Shown: positions 26,206-33,886 of the stretch, piece by piece
Position numbering within the stretch: the first letter of the stretch is position 1
Layout of the letters: the number at the start of each line of letters is the position of its first letter
Assembly (NCBI RefSeq): GCF_000719285.1
Contig: NZ_JOFS01000008.1
Coordinates: 186,001-250,000, forward strand
Reading direction: 5' to 3'
DNA from: Streptomyces bicolor
GTDB taxonomy: Bacteria > Actinomycetota > Actinomycetes > Streptomycetales > Streptomycetaceae
DNA: 64,000 nucleotides
The notes under the pieces: model-generated
Told to the model about the DNA's origin: nothing
Databases searched by the model: none
The model's input: only the letters and a program-made list of their open reading frames with translations
Translations under genes and position numbers: made by a program

Positions 26206-27879
26206 ATGCGCGAACGCGCCCATACCTCCGTGCCCGCCGCCGTGGCGCAGCTGTCCGTCAAGGGCGTCACCAAGTCCTACGGCACCCGGCTCGTCCTCGA
26301 CCACGTCTCCTTCACCGTCCGCCCGGGCGAGAAGGCCGCCGTCATCGGTGAGAACGGCTCCGGCAAGTCCACCCTGCTGCGCCTGCTCGCGGCCGTCGAG
26401 ACGCCGGACGCCGGCGAACTCACCGTCGATTTTCCCGGCGGCACCGGCCACCTCGCCCAGACCCTCGACCTCGCCCCGGACCGCACCGTGCGGGACGCAG
26501 TCGACCTCGCCCTCGCCGACCTGCGCGACATGGAGCGCCGGCTGCGCACCGCGGAGGAACGCCTCGGCGATGCCTCGGAGGACGAACTCGCCGCGTACGG
26601 CGAGCTGTTGATCGCTTACCAGGAACGCGGCGGTTACCAGGCGGACGCCCGTGTCGACGCCGCGATGCACGGGCTCGGGCTCGCCGGCATCACCCGCGAC
26701 CGTGTGCTCGGCTCGCTCTCCGGGGGCGAGCAGTCACGGCTCGCGCTCGCCTGCGTGCTCGCCGCCGCCCCCGAACTGCTGCTGCTCGACGAGCCGACGA
26801 ACCATCTCGACGCGGCGGCCGTGCGCTGGCTCGAAAATCATCTGCGCGCGCACCGCGGCACCGTCGTCGCGGTCACGCACGACCGCGGATTCCTGGAGCG
26901 CGTCGCCACCACGATCCTCGAAGTCGACCGCGACGCGCGCACCGTGCACCGGTACGGCGACGGCTGGGCCGGCTACCGGGCCGCGAAGGCTGCCGCCCGA
27001 CGCCGCGCGGAGCAGGAACACGCGGACTGGCTCGAGGAGGTCGCCCGTACCGAGGAGTTGCTCGACGCCGCCGGGAAGCGGCTGGCCACCACCGGCCGGG
27101 ACCCACGGCAGGGCTTCGGCAAGCACCGTCGCCCGCACGAGGCGAAGCTCGGCGGGCAGGTACGCGCGGTCCGGGAGCGGCTGGCCCAGCTGCGGCGCAA
27201 CCCGGTGGCGGCGCCGCCACAGCCCCTGCGGTTCACGGCGGCACTGCCGACCGCGGACGGCGGGCATCCCGTCGACCGCCCGCTCGCCGAACTCGACGCC
27301 GTGGCGGTCGGCGAGCGGCTGCGGCTGGAGGGGACGCTGGCCGTCACACCCGGGCAGCGGCTGCTGGTCACGGGGGAGAACGGGGCCGGCAAGACGACGC
27401 TGCTGCGGGTCCTGGCCGGTGACCTGGAGCCGGACGCGGGCGCGGTGCGCCGTCCGGCCCGGATCGGCTACCTGCCGCAGGAACTGCCCGCGCGCTCCAC
27501 GCGCCTGCCACTGCTCGCCGCCTTCGCGGCCGGGCGACCCGGTCCGCCGGACGAGTACGCGGAACAGTTGCTGACGCTGGGCCTGTTCCGCGAGGAGGAC
27601 CTGCACGTCCCGGTCGCGGTGCTGTCCGCCGGCCAGCAGCGGCGGCTGCAGATCGCGCGCCTGGTGACCCGGCCCGCTGACCTCCTCGTACTCGACGAGC
27701 CGACCAACCACGTCGCGCTCGACCTGGTCGAGGACCTGGAGTCGGCGCTCGCGGCGTACCCGGGTGCGGTGGTCGCGGTCTCGCACGATCGCGGCTTTCG
27801 CGAACGGTTCCCAGGGGAACGGCTGGAACTGCGCGGCGGCCGAACCGACGCAGGGGTTCGGCGCGCGTCCACGCCCTGA
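26206..27879 (+). CDS. ABC-F type ribosomal protection protein (antibiotic-resistance subgroup)
   Basis: 557 residues, two ABC domains, no membrane segments. Domain 1: IGENGSGKSTLLRL, LSGGEQSRLALA, LLLLDEPTNHLD, VTHDRGFLERV. Domain 2: VTGENGAGKTTLLRVL, a slightly unusual signature LSAGQQRRLQIA, LVLDEPTNHVALD, VSHDRGFRERF. The linker (about 250-330) is short, Arg-rich and contains ATTGRDPRQGFGKHRRPHEA, as in the TlrC/OleB/LmrC/VarM proteins of macrolide, lincosamide and streptogramin producers. These bind ribosomes and displace the drug. The inducible-looking leader supports a resistance role. No biosynthetic cluster is visible nearby, so it is likely intrinsic resistance. Confidence 0.9.
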   Translation: MRERAHTSVPAAVAQLSVKGVTKSYGTRLVLDHVSFTVRPGEKAAVIGENGSGKSTLLRLLAAVETPDAGELTVDFPGGTGHLAQTLDLAPDRTVRDAVDLALADLRDMERRLRTAEERLGDASEDELAAYGELLIAYQERGGYQADARVDAAMHGLGLAGITRDRVLGSLSGGEQSRLALACVLAAAPELLLLDEPTNHLDAAAVRWLENHLRAHRGTVVAVTHDRGFLERVATTILEVDRDARTVHRYGDGWAGYRAAKAAARRRAEQEHADWLEEVARTEELLDAAGKRLATTGRDPRQGFGKHRRPHEAKLGGQVRAVRERLAQLRRNPVAAPPQPLRFTAALPTADGGHPVDRPLAELDAVAVGERLRLEGTLAVTPGQRLLVTGENGAGKTTLLRVLAGDLEPDAGAVRRPARIGYLPQELPARSTRLPLLAAFAAGRPGPPDEYAEQLLTLGLFREEDLHVPVAVLSAGQQRRLQIARLVTRPADLLVLDEPTNHVALDLVEDLESALAAYPGAVVAVSHDRGFRERFPGERLELRGGRTDAGVRRASTP

Positions 27880-27886
27880 GCCGACC

Positions 27887-28032
27887 AGGCCCTGTCGTCA
27901 AATTCCCGTCGTCCGCCCGAAGGGCGGGCCCGGCGGCGTCTGGTGCGTGCGATCGCAAGGCGCCGGAGCCGCCCTCGATGGGGGTGCCCGTGCCAGGCGT
28001 CGCCGGGCAGGCGGGAATTTGACGACAGGCCT
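27887..28032. mobile_element. MITE-like inverted repeat (146 bp)
   Basis: AGGCCCTGTCGTCAAATTCC and on to 27908 is matched, with a single extra base, by the inverted copy ending at 28032 (CGGGAATTTGACGACAGGCC). The interior is about 100 bp, GC-rich and without a reading frame. The GTCGTCAAATTC end sequence is one I associate with small dispersed repeats in Streptomyces genomes. The right arm runs into the stop codon of the LacI gene, so the element may also serve as the terminator for two convergent genes. Confidence 0.7.
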
Positions 28033-29068
28033 AGGCCGAAGCGCGCCGGACCAGCGTGGTGGGCAGTACCACGCTGGACGGCGCCGGGCCGATGCCCTGT
28101 TGGGCGGCGTGCCGGTCGAGCCCTCGCAGCAGCAGCAGCGCCATCAGCCGGCCCATCTCCTCGATGTCCTGACGGACCGTCGTGAGCGGCGGGTCGGTCT
28201 GCTCCGCTACCGGCAGCATGTCGTCGAACCCGACCACGGCGACATCCTCCGGCACCCGCCGCCCCGACTCGCGCAACACCCGCAGCGCCCCCGACGCGGT
28301 GAGATCGTTGCCGGCGAACACGGCGTCCAGGTCGGGGCAGCGTGCGAGCAGCTCGCGCATCGCCCGTTCGCCGCCGGCGGGCGTGAAGTCACCCTCGACG
28401 ATGAGCCGGGGATCGGCGTCGACCATGACATCCCGGTATCCGTCGAGCCGGTCCACCGCCGACGTCTGGTCGAGGGCGCCGGCGATGTGCGCGATACGGC
28501 TGCGGCCGAGGCCGACGAGATGCCGTACGGCGTCACGCGCGCCGCCCCGGTTGTCGCTGTCGACGTACACCACGCCCCGCCGGTCGCCGCTCCAGCCGGG
28601 CCGTCCGCCGAACACGGTGGGCACTCCGGCGCGTTGGATCAGTTCGGGCAGCGGGTCGTCGAGGTGCAGGGAGAACACGAGCGCGCCGTCGACGTGCCCG
28701 CCGGCGAGGTAGCGGCCGACGCGGGCATGATCGTCCCGGCCCTCGGTCAGCAGCAGCACCAGCTGGTTGTCGTGGGCGGTCAACTCCTTGCTGATGCCGC
28801 GCAGTTGCAGCGCGAAGAAGGGGTCGGCGAAGACGCGGGTCTCCGGTTCGGCCACGACGACGGCGACGGCGTCGTGCCGCCGGGTCACCAGGCTGCGGGC
28901 GGCCTGGTTGGGCACGTACCCGAGTTCCTCCACCGCCTTGCGCACCCGCGCGACGAGCGGCTCCCGCACCCCGTCCCCGCCGTTGACGACCCGTGACACG
29001 GTGGCCCGCGAGACCCCGGCACGTGCGGCCACGGCTTCCAGAGTGGGACGCGGGGCGGTCTCGGTCAC
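28031..29068 (-). CDS. LacI-family transcriptional regulator
   Basis: 345 residues. The N-terminal DNA-binding domain reads TLEAVAARAGVSRATVSRVV with the hinge helix YVPNQAARSLVTRR; the rest is a periplasmic-binding-protein-like effector domain (DPFFALQLRGISKELTAHDN, GRSRIAHIAGALD, AVFAGNDLTASGALRVLRES, VVGFDDMLPVAEQTDPPLTT), so it should respond to a sugar. GTG start at 29068. No sugar-use gene is adjacent; a 12-bp palindrome upstream is probably its own operator. Its stop codon is formed at the edge of the MITE-like repeat. Confidence 0.9.
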   Translation of the reverse strand: MTETAPRPTLEAVAARAGVSRATVSRVVNGGDGVREPLVARVRKAVEELGYVPNQAARSLVTRRHDAVAVVVAEPETRVFADPFFALQLRGISKELTAHDNQLVLLLTEGRDDHARVGRYLAGGHVDGALVFSLHLDDPLPELIQRAGVPTVFGGRPGWSGDRRGVVYVDSDNRGGARDAVRHLVGLGRSRIAHIAGALDQTSAVDRLDGYRDVMVDADPRLIVEGDFTPAGGERAMRELLARCPDLDAVFAGNDLTASGALRVLRESGRRVPEDVAVVGFDDMLPVAEQTDPPLTTVRQDIEEMGRLMALLLLRGLDRHAAQQGIGPAPSSVVLPTTLVRRASA

Positions 29069-29125
29069 TGCGCGGCTCCTCCTGGGCGGTTGCGGATCAG
29101 GATAGCCCCGAGCCGATCGAGGGCG

Positions 29126-29139
29126 TGAGAGCGCTCTCG
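29126..29139 (-). promoter_or_regulatory. LacI-type operator
   Basis: TGAGAGCGCTCTCG contains the perfect 12-bp palindrome GAGAGCGCTCTC (29127-29138) with the central CG pair typical of LacI/CebR operators, 58 bp upstream of the LacI start codon. Autoregulation is the likeliest role. Confidence 0.7.
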
Positions 29140-29314
29140 AGCTCGCGAAAGCCGAGACCGTCGCGCAGGCGCGGACTGACCCGTCCGGACGGCTGCGTGC
29201 CGGGTCGCCGTCGCTTGGTCTCCCGCGGCCCGCGGCTCTACGTGCGGGAGGGTTGCGGCCTGGACTGGGTCGCACTCGACGTCTGCTGAGCGAGAGGCAA
29301 GGGCGACCGGCTTG

Positions 29315-30250
29315 TCACGCCAGCAGATCCACCCCTCGCCCCAAGCCCGCCCCCGCCGCCGCCCGATAGGCCGCCCAAGTCAGCGCCAGGTCCTGCCACG
29401 GCAACCCGACCGGCGCGTAGACGGTTCGGGCCTCGGCGCTCTCGCGTCCCGGACGCCCACCCCGCAGCACGTCCGTGAGCGTGGCGTCGGCGGCGGTCGG
29501 CGGAAGGTCGGCCGCCGCCAACGCGCCCACGTCGGCGGCGAGTTCACGGTCGTCCACGACGAGCAGCGCGGCGCGCAGGAGATCTGCGGACAGCTCCTGC
29601 TTGCCCGGTTCATCCGCCCCCAGGCTCGTGAAGTGCTGGCCCTCCCGTGTGTCCGCCAGCCGCAGCAACGGCGACCGAGCCCAGGTCGCCAGCAGTACGG
29701 CGTCGGCGGCCGCCGCGACCTCCTGTGCCGAGGCGACCGCCCGGCCCGCGTGCCGCCCGCAGAACGCCTCGGCCCGATCGGCATCCGTGTCATGGACGAC
29801 GAGGTCGCGATACGACCGCAGCTCCGCCAGCCCCCGCACCATCAGCTCGGCCTGAGCCCCCGCGCCGATCACCCCGAGGACCTCTCCCGGACCGGCCAGC
29901 GCATGTGTCCCCAACGCCGCCGCCAGCCCCGTACGCCATGCCGTCACCGTGGCCGAGTCCAGCAGGGCCAGCAACTCCCCGTCCCGCCCGCTGTGCAGAC
30001 AGATCACGCCGCGCAGGGCGGGCCGCGCGCCGGGGAACTTGGCGTTGACCTTCACGGTGTAGGCCTCGATGCCCGGCAGTACGCCGGGGATCAGGGCGGT
30101 GGCCGTTCCGGGGAACGGCAGGTCGGTCCGCACCCGCTGCCCCGCAACGGCGGCGTCCGGCGCGCGCAGGAAGCCCTCCCGCAGCGCGTCGAGGCAGGCC
30201 CGTGGGACCAGCACCGCTTCCAGGTCACTGCGCGTCAGAACAAGAGTCAC
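29315..30250 (-). CDS. Ornithine cyclodeaminase/mu-crystallin family protein
   Basis: 311 residues with the family's NAD(P)-binding core: VKVNAKFPGARPALRGVICL, the substrate-binding segment SATVTAWRTGLAAALGTHAL, Rossmann motif VLGVIGAGAQAELMVRGLAE and HFTSLGADEPGKQELSADLL. Members include ornithine cyclodeaminase, alanine dehydrogenase and ketimine reductases; the substrate here is open. GTG start at 30250, only 14 bp after the laccase stop, so the two are cotranscribed. The link between a laccase and an imine-type dehydrogenase is not obvious. Confidence 0.85.
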   Translation of the reverse strand: MTLVLTRSDLEAVLVPRACLDALREGFLRAPDAAVAGQRVRTDLPFPGTATALIPGVLPGIEAYTVKVNAKFPGARPALRGVICLHSGRDGELLALLDSATVTAWRTGLAAALGTHALAGPGEVLGVIGAGAQAELMVRGLAELRSYRDLVVHDTDADRAEAFCGRHAGRAVASAQEVAAAADAVLLATWARSPLLRLADTREGQHFTSLGADEPGKQELSADLLRAALLVVDDRELAADVGALAAADLPPTAADATLTDVLRGGRPGRESAEARTVYAPVGLPWQDLALTWAAYRAAAGAGLGRGVDLLA

Positions 30251-30264
30251 CCGTCCATGATCCG

Positions 30265-31230
30265 TCAGTGCTCGTGCGGGTCGTACCCGGGAATCGTCCC
30301 GTCCGCCTTCTTCACCAGGAACAACCCCACCATCCCCATGTCCGAGTGGCTCTGCACATGGCAGTGGTACATCCACGCGCCCGCCCCGACCCCCTCCCCC
30401 GCGATCACCTGGAAGCCGAACGAGTCAGCCGGGCCGACGATCTTGTTGTCGATGACCTGGCTCGGGTCGTCGGGCCCGGTCAGCATGCCCGTGCGGTTGT
30501 CCGCCCAGCGGTGACCGTGCATGTGGAAGGTGTGGTAGTACTCGCCGTGCGTGATCACCACGAACTCGACGCGGTCGCCCACCGTGGCCTCGAAGTCGGG
30601 TCCGCTGTGCGCCGGCTTGTTGTTGATGAGCATGTCGTTGAAGACGACCGTGTGGGTCGCGTCCGGGAGGATGTCGCCCTTGCGCCGGACGATCACCGGC
30701 CCGTACAGGCCCTTGCGGATGCCGCCCGTGCCGTGTTCCGTGCCGACGACGTGGTCGTGGTAGTGCCAGTAGCCGGCGCTGCCCGCCCGCCAGGTGCCGT
30801 CCTTGCGGCGGCCGGGGGCGTGGGTGCGCCAGGTGTAGGTGCGGGTGCCGCCGGGCTCGACGTCGCTCCTGTTCAGCTTCGTGCCGTCGCTGGTGATCTC
30901 GTAGTCGAGGCCGTGGACGTGCAGGCTCACCGGTACGTCCATCGTGTTCTCGAACTCGACGTGCAGGGTGTCGCCCTCGTTGAGCTCGATCAGCGGGCCG
31001 GGAACGGTCGCCTTGCCCTTCTCCAGGCCGTAGCCCATCTGCCCGTCGGCGAGCTTCTCGGCGTACAGCTTGAGGTGCCTGACCTCGCCGCCGGCCGGGG
31101 CGGTCCTCGCCGGCGTGTCGGCGCTCACGGCCTCGGGTACGGAGGTCAAGGACAACGATGTCGCGACGGTCGCGCCACCCAGCAGTACACGTCTGTTGAA
31201 GGTACGCCTGTTGTAGCTGCGTCTGTCCAT
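30265..31230 (-). CDS. Small two-domain laccase (multicopper oxidase, SLAC type)
   Basis: 321 residues. A twin-arginine signal ([20 protein letters not shown]) directs export in folded, copper-loaded form. Two cupredoxin domains with all copper ligands visible: HVH (104, 106), YWHYHDH (156, 158), HTFHMHGH (233, 236, 238) and [13 protein letters not shown] (His289, Cys290, His291, His295, Met300). The enzyme works as a trimer, oxidising phenols with reduction of oxygen to water. It closely resembles the S. coelicolor small laccase and S. griseus EpoA, which influence morphogenesis and lignin-type substrates. It is divergent from the secreted sugar-dehydrogenase genes. Confidence 0.95.
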   Translation of the reverse strand: MDRRSYNRRTFNRRVLLGGATVATSLSLTSVPEAVSADTPARTAPAGGEVRHLKLYAEKLADGQMGYGLEKGKATVPGPLIELNEGDTLHVEFENTMDVPVSLHVHGLDYEITSDGTKLNRSDVEPGGTRTYTWRTHAPGRRKDGTWRAGSAGYWHYHDHVVGTEHGTGGIRKGLYGPVIVRRKGDILPDATHTVVFNDMLINNKPAHSGPDFEATVGDRVEFVVITHGEYYHTFHMHGHRWADNRTGMLTGPDDPSQVIDNKIVGPADSFGFQVIAGEGVGAGAWMYHCHVQSHSDMGMVGLFLVKKADGTIPGYDPHEH

Positions 31231-31408
31231 GCCGAACTCCCCACGGCGGTACGGAAATTACGGGGATGAACCGGTGAGACGGTACCGGCCGCCCACTCGT
31301 TTATCCACACTCAGGACAAAGTTGGTCCCAGTCCGGTCATAGGTATTGGCGAGTCGTTCAAAGGGGTCTAGCTTCCTTGTCGCTGTTGCTGTGACCGTGG
31401 AGGTGCCC

Positions 31409-33886
31409 ATGCACTTACGAGGGTTGAGCACGAGAAGACGGACCTGGGTGGCCACCGTGACCGCCGGGATCGTCGCGGCCGGACTGATGTCCGCCCCGGC
31501 GGCCGACGCACGCCCGGCCCCCGAACCATCCCTGACAACGATGTCCATCAAGTCGCCCCCGGGCGGCGCCAATGTGCGTGTGCTGATCTTCTACGGGTCC
31601 GCGGCCGCCGGCGACGAGTCGCCCCTGGTGAACGCCGGCATCGAGGCGATCGAGAAGATCGGCCTGTCGGGCCCGGCCGGCCAGCGCTTCAAGGTCGAGG
31701 CCACCGACGACGCCTCGGTCTTCACCGATGAGACCAAGCTGGGCCGATTCAACTCCCTCGTCTTCCTCACCGGCGGCGGCGACGTCCTCGACCCGGAGCA
31801 GGAGGCGGGCCTGGAGGCCTACATGGAGGCCGGCGGCGGTTTCGTCGGCGTCCATGACGCGGCCCGCGCCGAGCCGTACTCGGACTGGTTCACCGGCCTC
31901 GTCGGCGCTCGCCCCGCGGCCGGGAGCCCGACGGCGGTACAGCGGGCGGTCGTCGAGGTCGGCGACCGGCAGCACCCGGCCGCCAAGGAACTGCCGGTGC
32001 AGTGGAAACGGCCGGACAAGTGGCTGAACTGGTCCAAGAACCCGTCCGGCCAGGTGCACACCGTCGCCCGGGTACGGGAGTCGAGCTACCAACCGGGTAC
32101 CAGCGCCAACGGCTGGGATCATCCCGTGAGTTGGTGCCGCGACTACGACGGCGGCCGCTCCTTCTACACCGGCATGGGCGGCACGGTGTCGTCGTACGAC
32201 GAGAGCGACTTCCGTACGCATCTGCGCGGCGCCCTGCTCTGGACGACCCGACTCGTGCAGGCCGACTGCAAGGCCACCATCACCGGCAACTACAAGGCCG
32301 AGCGTCTCACCCAGCCCAACCAGCCCGGGCAGAACGACCAGATCGGCGAGCCGCACGGCCTGGTCACGGCCCCTGACGGGCGTGTGCTCTACATCGGCCG
32401 GGGCGGCGCCGACTCCTCCCAGCCCGTGGTCACCGACTGGAACAACCCGGACATCGGCAAGGGCAAGGGCGAGATCCATGTCTACGACCCGAAGACCAAG
32501 AAGGTCACACTGGCCGGGGCGTTGACGGTCTTCGGCAACAAGGGCGGCGGGGATGAGCTGATCAAGGTCGAGGAGGGCCTCCTCGGCATCGAGCTGGACC
32601 CGCGCTTCGAGGACAACGGCTGGGTGTATCTCCACTACACGCCGCATTCGCAGATCAACCGCGACACCAGGATGGCCGAGCGGCGCGTCTCCCGCTTCAC
32701 GCTCGACCTGGCCACGAACAAGCTGGACCTGAGCAGTGAGAAGGTGCTGCTCAAGTGGCCGGTGCAGATCCACAGTTGCTGCCACGCGGGCGGCGGGATG
32801 GCCTGGGACTCCAAGGGCAACCTGTACATCGCGACCGGCGACAACAACTCCAGCCGCTTCAGCGACGGTTACTCGGGCAACAACCCCGAGCCCAACTACA
32901 AGGGCGTGTCCTTCGCCGACGCGCGGCGCACCTCCGGCAACACCAACAACCTCAACGGCAAGATCCTGCGCATCCACCCGGAGCCGGACGGGACGTACAC
33001 ACTCCCCGAGGGCAACCTCTTCACGGGGCGGGAGACCGACGAGGGCGGCGGGAAGACGCGTGGCGAGATCTATGTGATGGGTGTCAGGAACCCGGCGCGG
33101 ATCTTCGTCGACAAGAAGACGGACATCCTGTACGCGGGCTGGGTCGGCCCGGACGCCTCGGCGCCGTCCACGACCTGGGGGCCGGCGAAGTACGACACGT
33201 TCGCCGTCATCACCAAGGCGAGCAACCGGGGCTGGCCGTACTGCATGGGCAACAAGCAGCCCTACCGGGACCGTAATCTGCCCGACCCGACGAAGCCGCT
33301 GGGCTGGTACGACTGCGACCACCCGAAGAACGAGTCGCCGAACAACGACGGCCTCGTCAACCTCCCGCCGGTCACCGGCAACAACATCTGGTACTCGCCC
33401 CAGGGCGGCGCCCCGGACTTCCCGCGCGACGCGAACGGTGTGCCGTCGTACAAGCAGGAGGAGGGCACGTTCGGGCTGCCGTGGCTCAAGGGCGGCGGCC
33501 AGGCCGCGATGAACGGGCCGGTGTACCGGTACGACGCGGCGAGCACCAGCGGGACCAAGTGGCCGGCCTACTGGGACGGCAAGTGGTTCGTCGGCGACTT
33601 CTACGACGCCGACCAGCCGCGCAACGCGGTGATCACCGACCCGAAGACGCACGGAGACGGCGGTCTGCCGGTCCACTCCGAGTCACTGAAGAAGATCGTG
33701 CCGATCGGCAACGACGGCATCAAGAACCTCATGGACTGGAAGTTCGGTCCGGACGGCGCGCTGTATGTGCTCGACTACGGCCGGGGCTTCTTCACCTCGG
33801 ACGCCAAGTCGGCGCTGTGGCGGGTCACTTACACCGGTGGCGGGCCCACGCCGGCCGCCGACCAGCTGGCGAGGGGAGCCCAGTGA
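31409..33886 (+). CDS. Secreted ThuA-domain / PQQ-dependent sugar (glucose/sorbosone) dehydrogenase
   Basis: 825 residues. Signal peptide at 1-35 (WVATVTAGIVAAGLMSAPAA). A ThuA-like domain follows (about 50-285; VRVLIFYGSAAAGDESPLVN, GGGFVGVHDAARAEPYSDWF, WDHPVSWCRDYDGGRSFYTG), then a six-bladed GSDH-type beta-propeller (about 300-810; GEPHGLVTAPDGRVLYIG, GGDELIKVEEGLLGIELDPR, HSCCHAGGGMAWDSKGNLYI, GEIYVMGVRNPARIFVD, DWKFGPDGALYVLDYGRG). The combination occurs in large secreted proteins of Streptomyces thought to act on keto-sugars. ATG at 31409 with GGAGG 6 bp upstream. The stop overlaps the next start (TGATG), so expression is coupled to the cupredoxin/DUF1080 protein. Confidence 0.9.
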   Translation: MHLRGLSTRRRTWVATVTAGIVAAGLMSAPAADARPAPEPSLTTMSIKSPPGGANVRVLIFYGSAAAGDESPLVNAGIEAIEKIGLSGPAGQRFKVEATDDASVFTDETKLGRFNSLVFLTGGGDVLDPEQEAGLEAYMEAGGGFVGVHDAARAEPYSDWFTGLVGARPAAGSPTAVQRAVVEVGDRQHPAAKELPVQWKRPDKWLNWSKNPSGQVHTVARVRESSYQPGTSANGWDHPVSWCRDYDGGRSFYTGMGGTVSSYDESDFRTHLRGALLWTTRLVQADCKATITGNYKAERLTQPNQPGQNDQIGEPHGLVTAPDGRVLYIGRGGADSSQPVVTDWNNPDIGKGKGEIHVYDPKTKKVTLAGALTVFGNKGGGDELIKVEEGLLGIELDPRFEDNGWVYLHYTPHSQINRDTRMAERRVSRFTLDLATNKLDLSSEKVLLKWPVQIHSCCHAGGGMAWDSKGNLYIATGDNNSSRFSDGYSGNNPEPNYKGVSFADARRTSGNTNNLNGKILRIHPEPDGTYTLPEGNLFTGRETDEGGGKTRGEIYVMGVRNPARIFVDKKTDILYAGWVGPDASAPSTTWGPAKYDTFAVITKASNRGWPYCMGNKQPYRDRNLPDPTKPLGWYDCDHPKNESPNNDGLVNLPPVTGNNIWYSPQGGAPDFPRDANGVPSYKQEEGTFGLPWLKGGGQAAMNGPVYRYDAASTSGTKWPAYWDGKWFVGDFYDADQPRNAVITDPKTHGDGGLPVHSESLKKIVPIGNDGIKNLMDWKFGPDGALYVLDYGRGFFTSDAKSALWRVTYTGGGPTPAADQLARGAQ

